Part shown: piece after piece, positions 1 through 14,646 of the stretch
Layout of the letters: every line of letters begins with the position of its first letter
How positions within the stretch are numbered: position 1 is the stretch's first letter
Source: Vespa crabro
Taxonomy: Eukaryota > Arthropoda > Insecta > Hymenoptera > Vespidae
DNA length: 64,000 bases
Direction: 5' to 3'
Assembly: GCF_910589235.1 (NCBI RefSeq)
Contig: NC_060959.1
Location: 9,086,407-9,150,406, forward strand
Notes under the pieces: model-generated
Seen by the model: only the letters and a program-made list of their open reading frames with translations
Database searches by the model: none
Told to the model about the DNA's origin: nothing
Program-made: the position numbers and the translations under genes

Positions 1-176
1 AGAAGGAGCAATACGTCTGACATGAAATATATACAGAAAAATATTGAAAATAAAATTTATTACGTACAATATATATGTATATAATATACATATACAATAT
101 ATATATATATATATATCTCACAAGATATTGTTGTCATGAAAGAAAAAAGAAAAGAAATACAGAGAGAAAAAGAGAA

Positions 177-207
<31 letters not shown>

Positions 208-549
208 AAGAGAGAGAAAGAGAGATAGAGAGAGATAGAGAGAGAGAGAGAGAGTAGAAGGGAAAACGTGATAGGCAAGATCGAAACTGTCAGAGCTATA
301 TTCGGAGCGATAACAGAGGGTGAGGCATGGACACAATGTGGAGAAAGCAGGTCGTTCGCAAGGACTTCGAATCGACTAGTTTGTTGTTTGTTGTTGTTGT
401 TTGTTGTTGTTGTTTGTTTGTTGTTTGTTGTTGTTGTTGTTGTTATTGTTATGATTGTAGTCGTGTTCCCTGTTATTTCTCTTCGCTCGACCGGCCAGGA
501 CAATGTCGAGCGAATACGACTAACGCGTTCGCATTGATAACGATTCCTA

Positions 550-649
<100 letters not shown>

Positions 650-800
650 TAAATGAGACAGACAAGTTTGAAATATCTCGATCGAAGATACACACTGGCC
701 TATTTTCAGAACAACTCTCAACTTAAAGCAAAGCAGTATGCATCGTAACCGTATGCATACATAGTTAGTTGTTATAGTCTAGATATATTTATCTAAAAAA

Positions 801-850
<50 letters not shown>

Positions 851-1007
851 GTGCGTGGCTAAGAAGAAGACAAAAAAACAAGGAAAAAAAAAGAAAGAAC
901 TAACGAAGAGATAATGTTTATTTTATGCTGATCAATGATCGAAAATCACATGGGAAAGTTAATGAATGCACGAGTTGAAATCGCGATCGTTTCTCTCTGT
1001 TGGCTCC

Positions 1008-1082
<75 letters not shown>

Positions 1083-1257
1083 GGTGTAACTTTGAAAGCG
1101 ACCGAGAATTCAACGAAATATCGCGCAAACACGGCGTCATACTGATGAAAAGATTGTCAATAGCCGTCCAACACCTGTTGCACGGAGTTTAGCGACGGAT
1201 TTTATTCTCACGCGTACGCCCGCTTGTATTCGTTTATTGGCCTGCGGATTTCACGGT

Positions 1258-1376
1258 TCGCGCACGCACGCACGCACGCACGCACGCACTCACTCACTCA
1301 CTCACTCACTCACTCACTCAGTCACTCACGCACTCACTCACTTGCTCGCTCGCTCGCTCGCTCACTCATTCATTCA
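1258..1376. repeat. Compound tetranucleotide array: CGCA, then CTCA, then GCTC, then CATT
   Basis: Successive blocks of tetranucleotide repeats differ by single substitutions: ACGC units, then ACTC units, a short mixed zone, then GCTC units, then CATT units. The order is visible by direct reading. Confidence 0.95.
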
Positions 1377-1674
1377 TATACTAACACAGAGGATATCTAG
1401 TACGTACCTATAGATATGTTTCCGCAGATATCGAGATCGCTTTTCGTCGACACAGGTTAACGTGCACGAGCGAGAATGCGAGCGTGAACAACGTGAACGT
1501 GAACGTGTGCAAGCGAACGCGAATGACACGTACTCTCACTTTAACTCAGTTGATTTATATCAAAATAAAACGATCCTCCTTCCGCCACAATTTGATCGTA
1601 CTGTCACGCCTCGATCGGTATAACTGAATCTAGATATTTATATGTGTACGTGTTTATGTATACATATATACACA

Positions 1675-1677
<3 letters not shown>

Positions 1678-1726
<49 letters not shown>
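1678..1726. repeat. (TA)n microsatellite
   Basis: About 24 TA units, self-complementary and able to extrude a cruciform. Confidence 0.97.
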
Positions 1727-1730
<4 letters not shown>

Positions 1731-1924
1731 CGTATGATATATTTATATCTCTCGTCGAATTGTTACAACTAGTGTTTATATAGATACATACGCACGTATG
1801 GTGTTTCTTTTTTATTCGTCGGTCTCGATCGGATTGTCAAATTTTACGTTCTATTCTATGGGGATAAAAAGAAAAAAAAAAAGAAAAAAAAAAGAAAAAT
1901 GGAAAAAAAAGAAAACAGAGATTT

Positions 1925-1966
<42 letters not shown>

Positions 1967-2544
1967 TAACGGGATCTTAAAGTATCCTTTGGAATTTTTT
2001 GAGGAATTTTTTAATTTTTCTTCTTTACCCGACTAATATAAATCATAAAATATACTAATATTGTCGATTTGACAACATTAGTATATATTTTTTTTTCTCA
2101 TATTTTCTTATACATCAAGAATTTTTTTAATTGAAAAGTTTATACACATAATTAATCAAATTACTCATGCGAGATATGAAAAACAATTTCTATTATTTAA
2201 CTCTCGACGATATTTTATTATAAATATTTCTATGCATCAGAATCGTCGTATTATTTCTGTCGTATTTTTCGAATGATATCAAAGCTAATATGACAAAAAA
2301 TTTTCTCTCATTTCATATTATTATATGCTAATTCGTCTAATATTTAATTTAATACAATTCATTGAAATTAGACAAAGACGTAGAAAATTATATGACAAAA
2401 ATTATGCAAAATAATATAATATTCATATTGAAATATTCGAGAAATAATTGGCAATTCATGGAAAAAATATTTTTCATTTAATATGATTTAAAATCTAATC
2501 AATAGATATTATTAGATTGATTCATAGAAAGAGCAAAGAGAGAC

Positions 2545-2589
<45 letters not shown>

Positions 2590-3629
2590 CAAAGTTATGG
2601 ACGAGGTGAATAAATCGTAGCAGCCTCAATCTAGAGGAAAGAAAGAGACAGAGAGAGAGAGAGAGAGAGAAAGGTAGAGATAGAGAAAGTGAGAGAGATG
2701 CATTTCGTAGTGTTGTTGATTTTTGCATAATTTATCAGGGTTGTTTGGTTAAGCGAGCCGTTAGGGTGAGTCTCGGAGAGGGCCGCGTCGTGCTCCATAG
2801 CTGCTCTCCATGGGGCGACAATTTCAGACACCCTTCGCCAAGATGATTAGCATCCTCGACAGGGACGGATTTCACTTGGGAAAATTACAATTTTTTTCTT
2901 TTTTTTCCTCCCTTTTTCCCCAATATCGCGAAAAAAAGAATTACTACGTAAAATCGTAAAAACAGTTCGATTTCCCAAGGCGTATTTACATATTGATTAA
3001 TACAATAAAATTCCATGAAGTTCCTGATAAATTAGAAACTCGTTTCTACATATAGAAAAAAAGAAAAAGGAAAGAAAAGAAAAGAAAAAAATTTGACGAA
3101 CTGAACAAATCATTAACCACCATCGATAATTCATTATTTTCTTTCAAACTGATCCCAAGGATCGTTCTAAGAAAAGAAAGAAATAAAAAAGAAATAAATA
3201 TGAAAGATATGTACCGTCATTGATATTACAAATCGATATATTCGTTTTCAATAAACTCTTATCACTTTTCTTTCATAATTCTTGCAAATAAATACATTCA
3301 ATATTAACATTACTATTTTAGATAGAACGTTTGAAAATTTTAAAGATTCACATTTTAACATAAGTATACTTACTTATGATGAAAAAGAAAGTCCATTGAT
3401 GTTTGAGAATCCATTCAAGATTTCATCTTGGAATCCCGAAAATTTCCTGGTGCGAGATCACGGCGGCCCTGGGTGGCACGTAAGCAAGCATATCGCGAGT
3501 ATACGGTAGCGTTGTTGCGGATAGGAATGGGTGGACACCCAGTTGGTACACAGGACGAAGGGGTTGTTAAAGGGAGAGGTGGAGGAAGAGAAGGAGGAGA
3601 AGGAGGAAGAGGAAGAGGAGGAGGAGGAG

Positions 3630-3661
<32 letters not shown>

Positions 3662-3972
3662 TGAGGAAGAGGAGGAATAGAAAGAGGTGAAGAGAAGGGA
3701 GAGGTGGTCTTTGCGGGACAAGTTGCGCGTGGGCGAGAAGAGAGACTCGAAGGGAGGCTCGAAAGGGGCTCGAAAGGGACGAAGCACATTCTATACTATA
3801 CTACTCTACAATAGTTGTTTACCAGAGTCATACTGATCGATACTCGCTGTTTGCTATCAGAGGGAGCCATGCATGCCGGGCGCTAGTTGCCCAACACCAA
3901 AAGTAAACACCCACCCCCAAGTGCTATCACCCCAACAACACTACCACCGCATCTCTGCCAACCAGCGAATTC

Positions 3973-4040
<68 letters not shown>

Positions 4041-4060
4041 TTCTCTCTCTCTCTATCTCT
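3973..4060. repeat. (TC)n microsatellite with TTTC interruptions
   Basis: About 88 nt of C/T alternation. The left 40 nt are pure; the right half has TT and TA interruptions. Confidence 0.95.
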
Positions 4061-4322
4061 ATATATTTCTACATATCTAATGTTTTCTTCTTTCGTGTTC
4101 TGTCTCTTAGGATTTCTCTTATTGGCCTAACGATATTAACAACGATGAGCTTGAGTCAAGCTTTTCGAGATACTGATTTTATCATCTGAACTATTACGCA
4201 TTGACCTAATTATAAAATTATCGATTAAATACATCAGTGGTAATAATGTTAGGAAGATAATCATTAATATATTGCGATTAACTCATTATCCGTCAAGTAC
4301 TAGCTAATGTAACTCGTATTTT

Positions 4323-4354
<32 letters not shown>

Positions 4355-5200
4355 TCCTTTTTTTTTATTCTTTTTTTTTTTTTTTGTTCTTTTGTAATGT
4401 ACATTCGTCTTCTCGATTTTTTAAAATGAATTTGTTAAACACGCAATTTAAATATCGACGAATCTATCATACCTTGACAGATTCCTTCGAACAGAGAATA
4501 TGGATATTTTGGAATGGTAATGACTATCTCCGCGAAATAAAAAAGTTCAAATGCTCTTCGATTATTTTGATCGACATTTCGACATTCTAAAAATTGATTT
4601 TTCATTTTTAGAATGGAAGAAAGAAAGGGAGAAAGAAAAAAGAAAAAAGAAAAAAGAAAAAAAGAAAAAAGAAAGAAAGAAAAGAAAAAAAAGAGAATAA
4701 CAGAGGGGGAGGGCGGGGAAAAAGGAGAGGAGAAGGGAGAAAACGAAAAGAACAAAAAAAGAAAAAAACAGAAAAGAAAATAAAAGAACGATCCCGTAGG
4801 GGGTGAATTTTTCGTAAGTGCATTAAATGCGTCCAGCGGAACGATCACGATAACCATACGGAAATAAGTTAGCCGAAATATCACCGAGTGTTTAGAGGCA
4901 GTGCACGTGCGTATCGCGCTAACAACGACAACGTTTACCCTCGCCGCTACAAACTACCCTCGTAGGAGAAGGCGCGAACGCTGGGGTGGTGAGAAGGAGG
5001 AGAAGGAGAAGGAGAGGAATAGGGGTAGGAAGGGATAGAGAGGGGGGTTTGTCTCGGAACGATCATAGTCAGGTCCAGGCCGTTTCGCCTCGTACATTTG
5101 CATAATAGCGTCTACGCCGGCCGCGTCCGGTAACGCGATATACCAAGGGAAATAAAGGCGTTAAAGGGGTGTAAAGCGGAAAAAATTCTATGCCACGTGA

Positions 5201-5867
5201 GATTCTTTCTTCTTTTTCTTTCTACCTTTTTTTTTTTTTTTCTTTTTATATTTCTTCATAGTATCATCGTCCTCGTTATGAGTATGCGTTGAATTTACGT
5301 GCTCGATCGTAATCGATAATGTGAAATGAAATGATTCGTTCTTTCTGATTTAAAGAAAAAAAAAAAAAAAAAAGAAAAAGAACTCGAATCATTGGAAATG
5401 AACAAAAGAAAAAACAGAAAAAAGAAAGAAAAACGAAGTGAAGGAAAGGCAAAAAAAAGAAAAAAGAAAAAGAAAAAAAAGAAAAAGGATTGCATTTCCT
5501 TTATTTCCTTATCGTCGATTTACCGATCGTTAACGATTCGACTGATTCTTTTTTCTTCTTCTAAACTAAAATGAAACAAAGGGAAAAGAAAAAAAAAAAA
5601 AAGCAAAAAAAGAAATAGAGAAATTTTCGTGACGAAAGTTTTCCGATTGAAAATTTCGATATGACGATCGACATGATAAAGAGGACTATGCGATATAACA
5701 ATTGCAGAGCTTCAACGTTATTTGTGAATTAACGTATGATCATAATAATTGAAGAAATACATTAATCGTTGAAAAGGGAAAACGAAGGAACACCATTTGA
5801 TCCTCTTATCGTAATATCCAAGTGAAAATCAAACGAGTAAATTGAGGAGAGAGAGAAAGAGAGAGAG

Positions 5868-5912
<45 letters not shown>

Positions 5913-6303
5913 AGGGATCGTCCGATTTCCATCGAAAACGGCGTCCCTGATAATGATTTTAATACGGAGTCCGCGTGCGGAAAGGGCGAAACACGACGAA
6001 AGCCCGAAAGTCGCCGCAAATCCTGCGCAGACGGGAACAGAATAGGGAGACCGGTAAACAAACAGTGAAAATAATATAATTTACAGAGGATTAGGAACGG
6101 TTGGGACGGTGTAAGGGATGAGAGAGAGAGAGAGAGAGAGAGAGAGGAGGAGAGAATGGCGGGGAGGGGTTCGAAAGGACCAGAGAAAGGGTTTCGGTGC
6201 ACGGAATAACTGTTTCTGGTTATAATTGATATCCCGGCAAAGCTCTATAATCCCACCCAGTCGAGTCGCCACCCTCTTGAAAGTCGAAACCAGTCTCTGT
6301 CTT

Positions 6304-6354
<51 letters not shown>

Positions 6355-7720
6355 ACCTCTTTCTCTATCTCTCTTTCTATGGCGAAAGACGGAAGCCGCA
6401 AAACCACGCGGCACATTTCGTTCCGCTCTTATTTACGGAAACATTTTCGCAATAATTTATATCCAGTTTTAACTTTGAACGGACAATGCCTCTGGCGTGT
6501 AGGTTTTTCGACAGAAAAAAAAAAATAAAAGAAGAAGAAAAAAAAAAAAAAGAAAAAAATCCAAAGAAACGAAAAAGAAAAAGAAAGAAAATCCCCGAAA
6601 GAATAATCGAACGCGAAGTTGTTCTATCATTTTCATTTCTTTTATTTCCTTTTTATTTATTTATTTATTTATTTTCTTTCCCCCCCCCCCACCCCCGTTA
6701 TCTAGGCACACCTCAAAAATACTCTTACATACGTCTAACAAAAGGAATTTGTTGTATTACCTATCATCATCCCCCATCCCCTAACCCCCCCGTTCTATCG
6801 GAATAACAAAATTAATCGGTATTCGCCATTGGATATTTGCTTTATCCTTTTCCTTTTTTTCCTTTTCCTTCGTTTCTTTTTTTTTTTGTCCCCTCACCCC
6901 CTCCCCTACGTCTCTTCACTTTTCTTTTTTCTTTTTTTACTTTTTCTCCTTCTTCCTCCTTCTTCCTCCATGTTCCCCCCCTTCTCCCACCCCTCCCCTC
7001 GCCTCCTCTCCCCCACCTATCCTATCCCCCGTGCGGCACGAGTCGACAGCATGGTGAATTTCATTTTTGACGAGACAGAGTATCAGCAGCCGCGAAAATA
7101 ACTTAACGAATATGTATGAAACAGAAGGGTGCACTCTCTCCGAGAGAAGGTATTCAGCGAGCTGTGCGAGGAGGGTAAGTAGAGAGGAAGCTTCCAGATG
7201 GCGATCGCATTATTTGAGGGTGGTAGTAGAGGAGAGAAAGCAGATAGAGAGAGAGAGAGAGAGAGATAGCAGAGGCGAGAGCGACATGCGTCGTCTCTCT
7301 TCTCGTCGTCGGTTAGAGGCGCCTTTCGACGTGTTCGTTTCGTTTTCCCGCGCGTTTCGTCGGACCGCAGCTGGAGATTCGTCGAGCGACGTGGAATAAA
7401 ATAGAAGAAAGAGATAGAGAGGAAAGGGAGAGAGAGAGAGAGAGAGAAAGAAGAGAGGGTAGATATGTGAAGAGGGTGGGAAGAGGATGAAACACGCGAG
7501 CGGAAGGAAGTAGAGGAAGTCAGGAACGAATGGGGAAAAGGTGGAAGGAGGGAGGGAAGGTGAGTGAGTGGGAGGTGGTAGAAGGGAGGGGGGGAGGAGA
7601 AGGAGGGCTATAGAAGGGAACGAACGAATATACGAACGAAAAGCAATGTCTAGTGGGCCGCGTAATTACGATCCCATTGAAGAAAATGATAAAAAAGAAA
7701 AAAAGAATGGAAAAAAGGAA

Positions 7721-7764
<44 letters not shown>

Positions 7765-7930
7765 TAGGAAAAAAAAGAAGAGAGAAAAGAAAAAAGGAAG
7801 AAGTTCGCGAAGCTTACCGCTAATGCGGGCCGAACTGTCTCTCGAAAATTATAAAAATTCTCGGACACAATGGAGAAACGGCTAATATTCCAGTCGAAAC
7901 GATATGTATGTATGTATGTATGTATGTATG

Positions 7931-7963
<33 letters not shown>

Positions 7964-9900
7964 ATATGTATGTAAAAATATATGTATGTATGCACGAACG
8001 CGTCTGAATATTCCGAGTGAAATAATGCGAACGAACGAGCGTGTCCAGAACGTTTATCTGAATGCAACGAATTTCCTGAAGTCTAACGATTCACCGAAGA
8101 ATTGTACTTTTAACGAATGGTTATCATTATTTTCGGCTCTTTTTTCTCTCTCTCCCTTGCTCTCTCTCTCTCTCTCTCTCGCTCTCTCTCTCTCTCTCAT
8201 CCCTACCACCTCCCTCTCTTTTTCTCTCGTCTGGTTCTTGTACGGGCGCGCTTGACTTTTTGTAGAAATTATTTTTAATCAGCTCGGTCTCGAGCGATAT
8301 TTCCGACGTAGAGGACCACGAAGGGTTAAGGGAGAGAGAGAGAGAGATAGAGAGAGAAATAAAGAGATAAAGATAAAGATAATAAATTATTATTGAACCA
8401 TGGAAAGAGTTAATTCTCAATGTCGTTTTAGATTCGTCCTCGGTGACAAATGAAGTAAATTTGGCGGGTTTTTCTTCGATATAGTGCAAATCCCATACTC
8501 AAATCGTGGCGCTTCATCTAATCCTTGACAAAACTTCGAAGGATCCATTAAAAGAGATTGATCGTTATCTCGGTTACACTAGTTTCTCCGAATCTTCGTA
8601 CTTTCTCTTTCTCTAACTATCTATCTTTTATCTATCTATCTATCTCTATCTTTCTTCTCTTTCTTCCTTTGTCTCGCGACTTAACGCGTTTCAAGGAACG
8701 TTTGCGAAAGAACCAGAAAGGCTCTCTCTCTCTCTCTCTCTCTGTTTCGTCTCTCTTGTCTTTCTGTAAATACCTGGTCTACAAGGAGCGAGACATTAGT
8801 CACGTATTTAAATCTAGCTCAAGGGAAGTACGGTTTGGAGGGAAAGAGAAAGAGTAATCGGTGTTGTATCTCCGTAAAAGAGAGGAAGAGTGAACATTAG
8901 AAAGTCGTCCATTTGAAACGACCTTTACGAGCTCTTGGTAGTTACTTTTCTTCCTACGTTCATTATTTGATAAAAGTGATAGTTCAAAAAGAGAGAGAGA
9001 GAGAGAGAGAAAAAAGAAAAAAGATTAAATCATTCAGCAAATATGAATATAATAATTTTCATGGTACAAAAATGCTACCATCTTAATGAAAAAGTTTTCT
9101 CGATCGTAATACGTCGAAATTTTTCTATACATTCTTTACATACTCTATATATATATATATATATATATAATCACATACTCCATATGATTGATATTATAAT
9201 AAACGATAGCGTATATTTGAAAACGAGTCTACTCATTCACAAAGTTTACTTATTACAAATTATTACAGAACATATTAGAGCAGTTAAATTTTTCAGCTTC
9301 AAATAATCTCTATGGCATGTAATATCCGTTAGGGTTTCGATAAAAACGAGAGCTATGATTCGTATAGTCGGTAGTTAAAATATATACATACATACATACA
9401 TACGTACATATATACATAAATACATACGTACGTACATACATATTATACGAAATAATTTCAATGAAAGAATTTTTCAATGGAAGAATTTGTATTCGAACGT
9501 GTTACCTTTACAAATCTTATCTTTTTTTTTTATCATTAGGAGATTATAATACACTACGACTACGACGACGATGCTGACGACGACGGCGACGACGACGATG
9601 ACGACGACGACCAATGATTGATATCAAAGAGTCAAGAATACCAGGCGAATGACAGTAAGGAATGAATTGCGACCACGGACACACGGTTGATGGTGACGGT
9701 GGCAGAGTTGCTGTATCCGTTCATCGGGGAGGGAGGGGGATGGGGGTATAGTCATTAGAGAGAACCGGTGGGGTTGAAGTCACCTCTTAAGTCTCGACCC
9801 TACCAACTACGATCCCCTCTCATCCAAGGGGAATTTCTAACTGATTTACGAGAAAACAAGACTGTTTCATATTTCTCTTGTTCCCTTGGCGCCACTCTCT
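5201..9900. other. Gene-free, microsatellite-dense stretch
   Basis: No credible exon. Contents: A/G-rich DNA 5350-5620, (GA)n 5876-5911, 6120-6146, 7247-7266, 7432-7447 and 7726-7761, (TC)n 6305-6342 and 8160-8198, C-tracts 6680-6697, C/T-rich 6890-7030, TATG repeats 7903-7933 followed by (TA)n 7934-7959, (TA)n 9147-9169, ATAC repeats 9382-9442, and a GAC-rich stretch 9554-9611. The 9620-9900 part is single-copy in appearance. Confidence 0.7.
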
Positions 9901-10669
9901 TGAGAACGTCCCTACGTTCAACATAAAATCCTTTCATTCAATATAGATTCAAAAAAAAAAAAAAAAAAAAAAGAAAACAAGAATCTTTCTTAGTTAAAGG
10001 ATCTTTCAATTTTTCTTTTTCCTCAATCTATCGACTATCTATCGATAAAGAATAAGAAGAAGAGAAAGAAGAAAAAGGAATAAAGAGAAAACAAAATACG
10101 AGTTAACGAGATAATAAATGAAATGAAAATAAATCTTTAATAATAGAACCTACAGAAGGAAGCTAACATCGAATATATTTCTTAATAAAACGTATTATTT
10201 GGGGATGATACTATGAAAGGAAGAAAAAATAAAAGAAGAGAAAAAAAGAAAAAAAGAAAGAAAGAATGAAAAAAGAAAGAGAAAAACGTAACAGGTAATA
10301 TTAAAAAAAAAAAAAAAAAAAAGAAAAAAGAAAAAAAACAATGTGACCAAAATAAGGAACGTTAATGTCCCTCTTTATTTTTTTCACGTAAGTAAGTTCA
10401 CGTCAGAACGTTTGTAAACTGTATCGGTCCGTTTATATAAATCTTCCACTTGAAATCTACTTAGAGAGACCCCAAACCTTCGGTGGCTACGACCCTCACG
10501 AACGCGTTCTCGCGGGATCCAAACAAGTCGCAACGCTTCCGACCCTCCTCCCGCTTGACTCACCCGGTCAAAAGAGGCGTTTCCCGCAACAATTTGATGT
10601 CGACGATAACGGAATAAAAGTTTTCTTTTTCTTTCTATCTTTCTTTCTTTCTATCCTTTTCATATATTT

Positions 10670-10670
10670 T

Positions 10671-10701
<31 letters not shown>

Positions 10702-10998
10702 CACTATTATTACTATTATTTTTATTTTTATTATTATCATCACCATCATCACCATTATAATAATTTTTATTATATAATATTTTTAATTATTTTTGATTAT
10801 ATTCAATAATGAATTATAATAATAATTATTAATATTATAATGGTAATAATAATAATAAATATTATTATTATTGTTATTATTGTTATTATTATTATTATCG
10901 TCATGATAATTTTTATTATATTATATTTTTTATATGTATTATGTAATGTTTGTAATAATTTTTCATTATATTTAATAATGAATTTTAATAATAATAAA

Positions 10999-11037
<39 letters not shown>

Positions 11038-11060
11038 CATTATTATTATAATAATTTTTG
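10670..11060. repeat. ATT/AAT island with internal duplication and palindromes
   Basis: Blocks of ATT and AAT repeats alternate in orientation. A perfect inverted repeat with 13-nt arms and a 2-nt centre lies at 10845-10872. The motif TAATTTTTATTATAT recurs at 10761 and 10907 with changes, and AATAATGAATT at about 10805 and 10974, which shows that a larger segment was duplicated. Confidence 0.85.
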
Positions 11061-11761
11061 TTTTTTTTTGTTCAATCAATTACCTCGATCGACGACAATC
11101 TTTTTTCGAAGTTTTTATCGATGACACTTTCGATAAATTCTCTATTTTCAATATTTCTTTTCTTCTTTTCTTCTTTCTCGAACAGCCACGAGATCATTAG
11201 AAAACGAAGAGATTAGTACGATATCTAACAAGTAATATCTTCTAGCGACTTAGCAAGGAGCTCTTCCGTAGTACGATATATCCGACAAACGATGGCGCAA
11301 GAGGGAACTGAAGATAGAGAGGAAGAATAGGGCTATGCTAGTGACAAAGGGGGTCACAGGGTAGTTTTATAAGGGATGAGAGAACGAGCGCTACATTACG
11401 AGACATCCGTCCGTTCAGCACTAATGATAATTAGAGCGTTAAGACGACGACGACGAAGACGACGAAAACGACGGACGTGAATAGAACGGGTTAAGGACAA
11501 AGAGATGCGAACTAAAAAAGAAAGAGATGAATAGATAGATAGATAGATAAATAAATAGATTGATAGATCGATAGATATAGATAGAGGGAGTAAATTCGGT
11601 GATACTAATTTAAGTATGTTCCTGAATAAAAATTTCGAATCTCCGCTAGGATAGCTTTTGCGATATGTCGATCATTAGAAATTCATAATAACGAAGGGGG
11701 ATGAAGATTTCTTTGATTTTCGATAAATATTCATTGTTGCAGAAATAACATATATATTTAA

Positions 11762-11766
<5 letters not shown>

Positions 11767-11816
<50 letters not shown>
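11767..11816. repeat. (TA)n microsatellite
   Basis: About 25 uninterrupted TA units. Confidence 0.97.
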
Positions 11817-11819
<3 letters not shown>

Positions 11820-11997
11820 GGTATTGCTTTTTAAAGGATTAGTTATAAAACGTATAAACGATTATACGATTAACATTTGAAAGGATCACCGTGTGTGTCC
11901 GTGTGTTGAATTATACTTTGAGCAAAGCCAACACAATGTGGTCGGCTACGTTATCGAGTAACGTTCAGAAAGAAATAGAGAGAAAAAGAAATAGAGA

Positions 11998-12032
<35 letters not shown>

Positions 12033-12110
12033 AGAGAAGGATGTAAATCGTTGTTGTTAGCCGACGGATTTCTATGGGAGACAAAGAGAGAAGAAAGCCG
12101 GAAAAAAAGT

Positions 12111-12146
<36 letters not shown>

Positions 12147-12355
12147 ATGAGAGAAGAGAAGGGGTAGAGAATAGAAGAGAAGAGTGGATTAAAGAAACGA
12201 AACGAAACGAGCCAAGGGAGAAATCGGATAAAGGGGTAGTAGGAAGCGACGACGGTACGGTTAAAGAACTAGGATAATACTGGGAAAATACGTTAAAAGC
12301 TATTAAGCTTATTTTTCTTTTTTTCCTCTTTTATTTTTTCTTTTTTCTTTTTTTC

Positions 12356-12406
<51 letters not shown>

Positions 12407-12582
12407 TTCTTTTATTTTTTTTATATGTCCAGTAAAAGAGAGAAAAACGTGATTTGCTTTGTGTGCGATCATCGTTGCCCTCCCCCTCCCCCTTCCCCCC
12501 CCTCTCTCTCTCTCTTTTTTCTCTTTCGTATATTGTAACGTTACAAGAGCAAAGAAAATGAAGAGATAATAGAGAATGAGAC

Positions 12583-12614
<32 letters not shown>

Positions 12615-12747
12615 GGAGTTGGTGGGAGGGACTGATGGTGTTGGGAGATCGCAAGGCTTTTGGTCGTTTGTTTTATAGATGAAGAGAGGTATTTATTACG
12701 TTGGACGATAAAAGGTGTCACATTTATCTCGAAGTTTACCCACTCGA

Positions 12748-12804
<57 letters not shown>

Positions 12805-13334
12805 TGAGAGAGTCCTTTTTTCCGTTCATCTTTCTCAAGTCCTCTTTCTCTAGTTTACCGAAAAACGCGTTCCTTTACAAAGCACCAAAGGGACTTCTTT
12901 TTTTCTCCAGACGCGACGCATTATGACGCATTACGGTCCAAAACTCCTCGCAGCATCCGTGAAAGTGGAGGAAAAAAAGAAAAGAAAAGAAAAGAAAAAG
13001 AAAAAGAAAAAAGAGAAAGACTTAAAAAAAGAACTGACGGATTTACGCGTAGCCGGTGGAGGAAGCAGACAATTGAGTCGCCTCGGGCCCTATCACGGTT
13101 AAGAGAGGAGGAGGCCCTCTAAAAATATCGGTCCAGATAAAAATATAAATTTGTATTGCAGTACAATAAATTTTATTAAATATTTATCTGATCGATATAT
13201 AAAATTTTTATTTCAATTTTTGCGATGACATAATAGAATTTGAACGAGTGTATTTTTTTACTTCGTCATTTGTATTAACAGTTAAAGCGAGAAAGAAAAA
13301 GAAATAGAAAAAAGAGAAAGTATATATTGCATAA

Positions 13335-13384
<50 letters not shown>

Positions 13385-13643
13385 TATTTATATATATTTC
13401 ATAACAATTATGTATAATTGATTTGTTTTAATGGGGCCCGAAAAATGTATAAAGCCAATGTTTGGGGCCTCTTGAACATTAAATCGATCGTCATTTAATA
13501 AAGGAACAACGAACGGATTACTACCACCCACGTTAACGCGTTATAACTCCGTGGTTTATTTCGTTTATGCTTTACTAGAGATAATAATAAATAACCATTC
13601 TGAAATTCATTCGAACGCGAACGATTATATCAACAATGTCCTG

Positions 13644-13682
<39 letters not shown>

Positions 13683-14199
13683 TCTCTCCTCCTCCTCCAC
13701 CTTTTTATTAATTCGTCACACGCAATATGGACCGACAAGGATCGCCGAGAGCCCCCGTCGATTAACACACTTCATATATTTTCATGCTCGTACTCCGACG
13801 ACGTGTCCCAGTTGGGAAGAAAAAAAATATATGGGAGAAAAAAGGGGTAAAAGGCAGGGACCATAAACAGGCACTCCACCATTCGAAATAAATCAAAAAC
13901 GTGTCGGTCGTTATCGTTATCAAAACTTTCGACGTCAGTTATGATAAACTCAGGTCAAACAATTTTTTTTTCCTATTTTCTTTTTTTTTCCTTTCGTTTT
14001 CTTCTTTTCTTTTTTTTTTTTTAACAATTCTCTTTTTTCCTTACTTTTTGTCTCTTTTTTTCTTTTTTTTTTGTTTTTTTTTTTTCATTACCACGTCGAA
14101 TACATCCTCCAATAGAAAGAACATTATTATATAAAATTTTATGCGATATTACAAATTTGAAAAGTCTCCAATGTAACGTAGTATTCGTTTTCGTACATT

Positions 14200-14235
<36 letters not shown>

Positions 14236-14381
14236 CTTTCTTGCTCGTGTGCAACCATTCTCTGGAGTCTCCAGAGCTTTTCTCTTTAACGAACGACCGT
14301 TATAAATAATGTCGATGCTTTGTCGTATTGTTGGCCAGGCGTGCCGCAAAAATGGAAAGGGACGCGCTCCCTCGTCTTCCT

Positions 14382-14420
<39 letters not shown>

Positions 14421-14552
14421 TTATATTTCTCGTTCTGTCTTCTTTTTTTGGCGGAGCACTACTTCAAGAGGGTAAAACTCCCGAAATGAATGCACGATCG
14501 AGCTTTTTAGAAAAGTACGTCTCTTATAAAATTCCCGACAATGTACTAAAAA

Positions 14553-14599
14553 TAATTATTATATAATAATAATATATATATATATATATATTATTATAT

Positions 14600-14641
<42 letters not shown>

Positions 14642-14646
14642 ATAAT
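14553..14646. repeat. AT-only palindromic island
   Basis: Ninety-odd nucleotides with A and T only, mixing (AT)n with ATTATATAATAAT blocks that are their own reverse complements. Confidence 0.9.

Noticed and set aside
1258..1376. Regular repeats as a CRISPR array
   Set aside because: The units are 4 bp with no spacers, and the window is eukaryotic.
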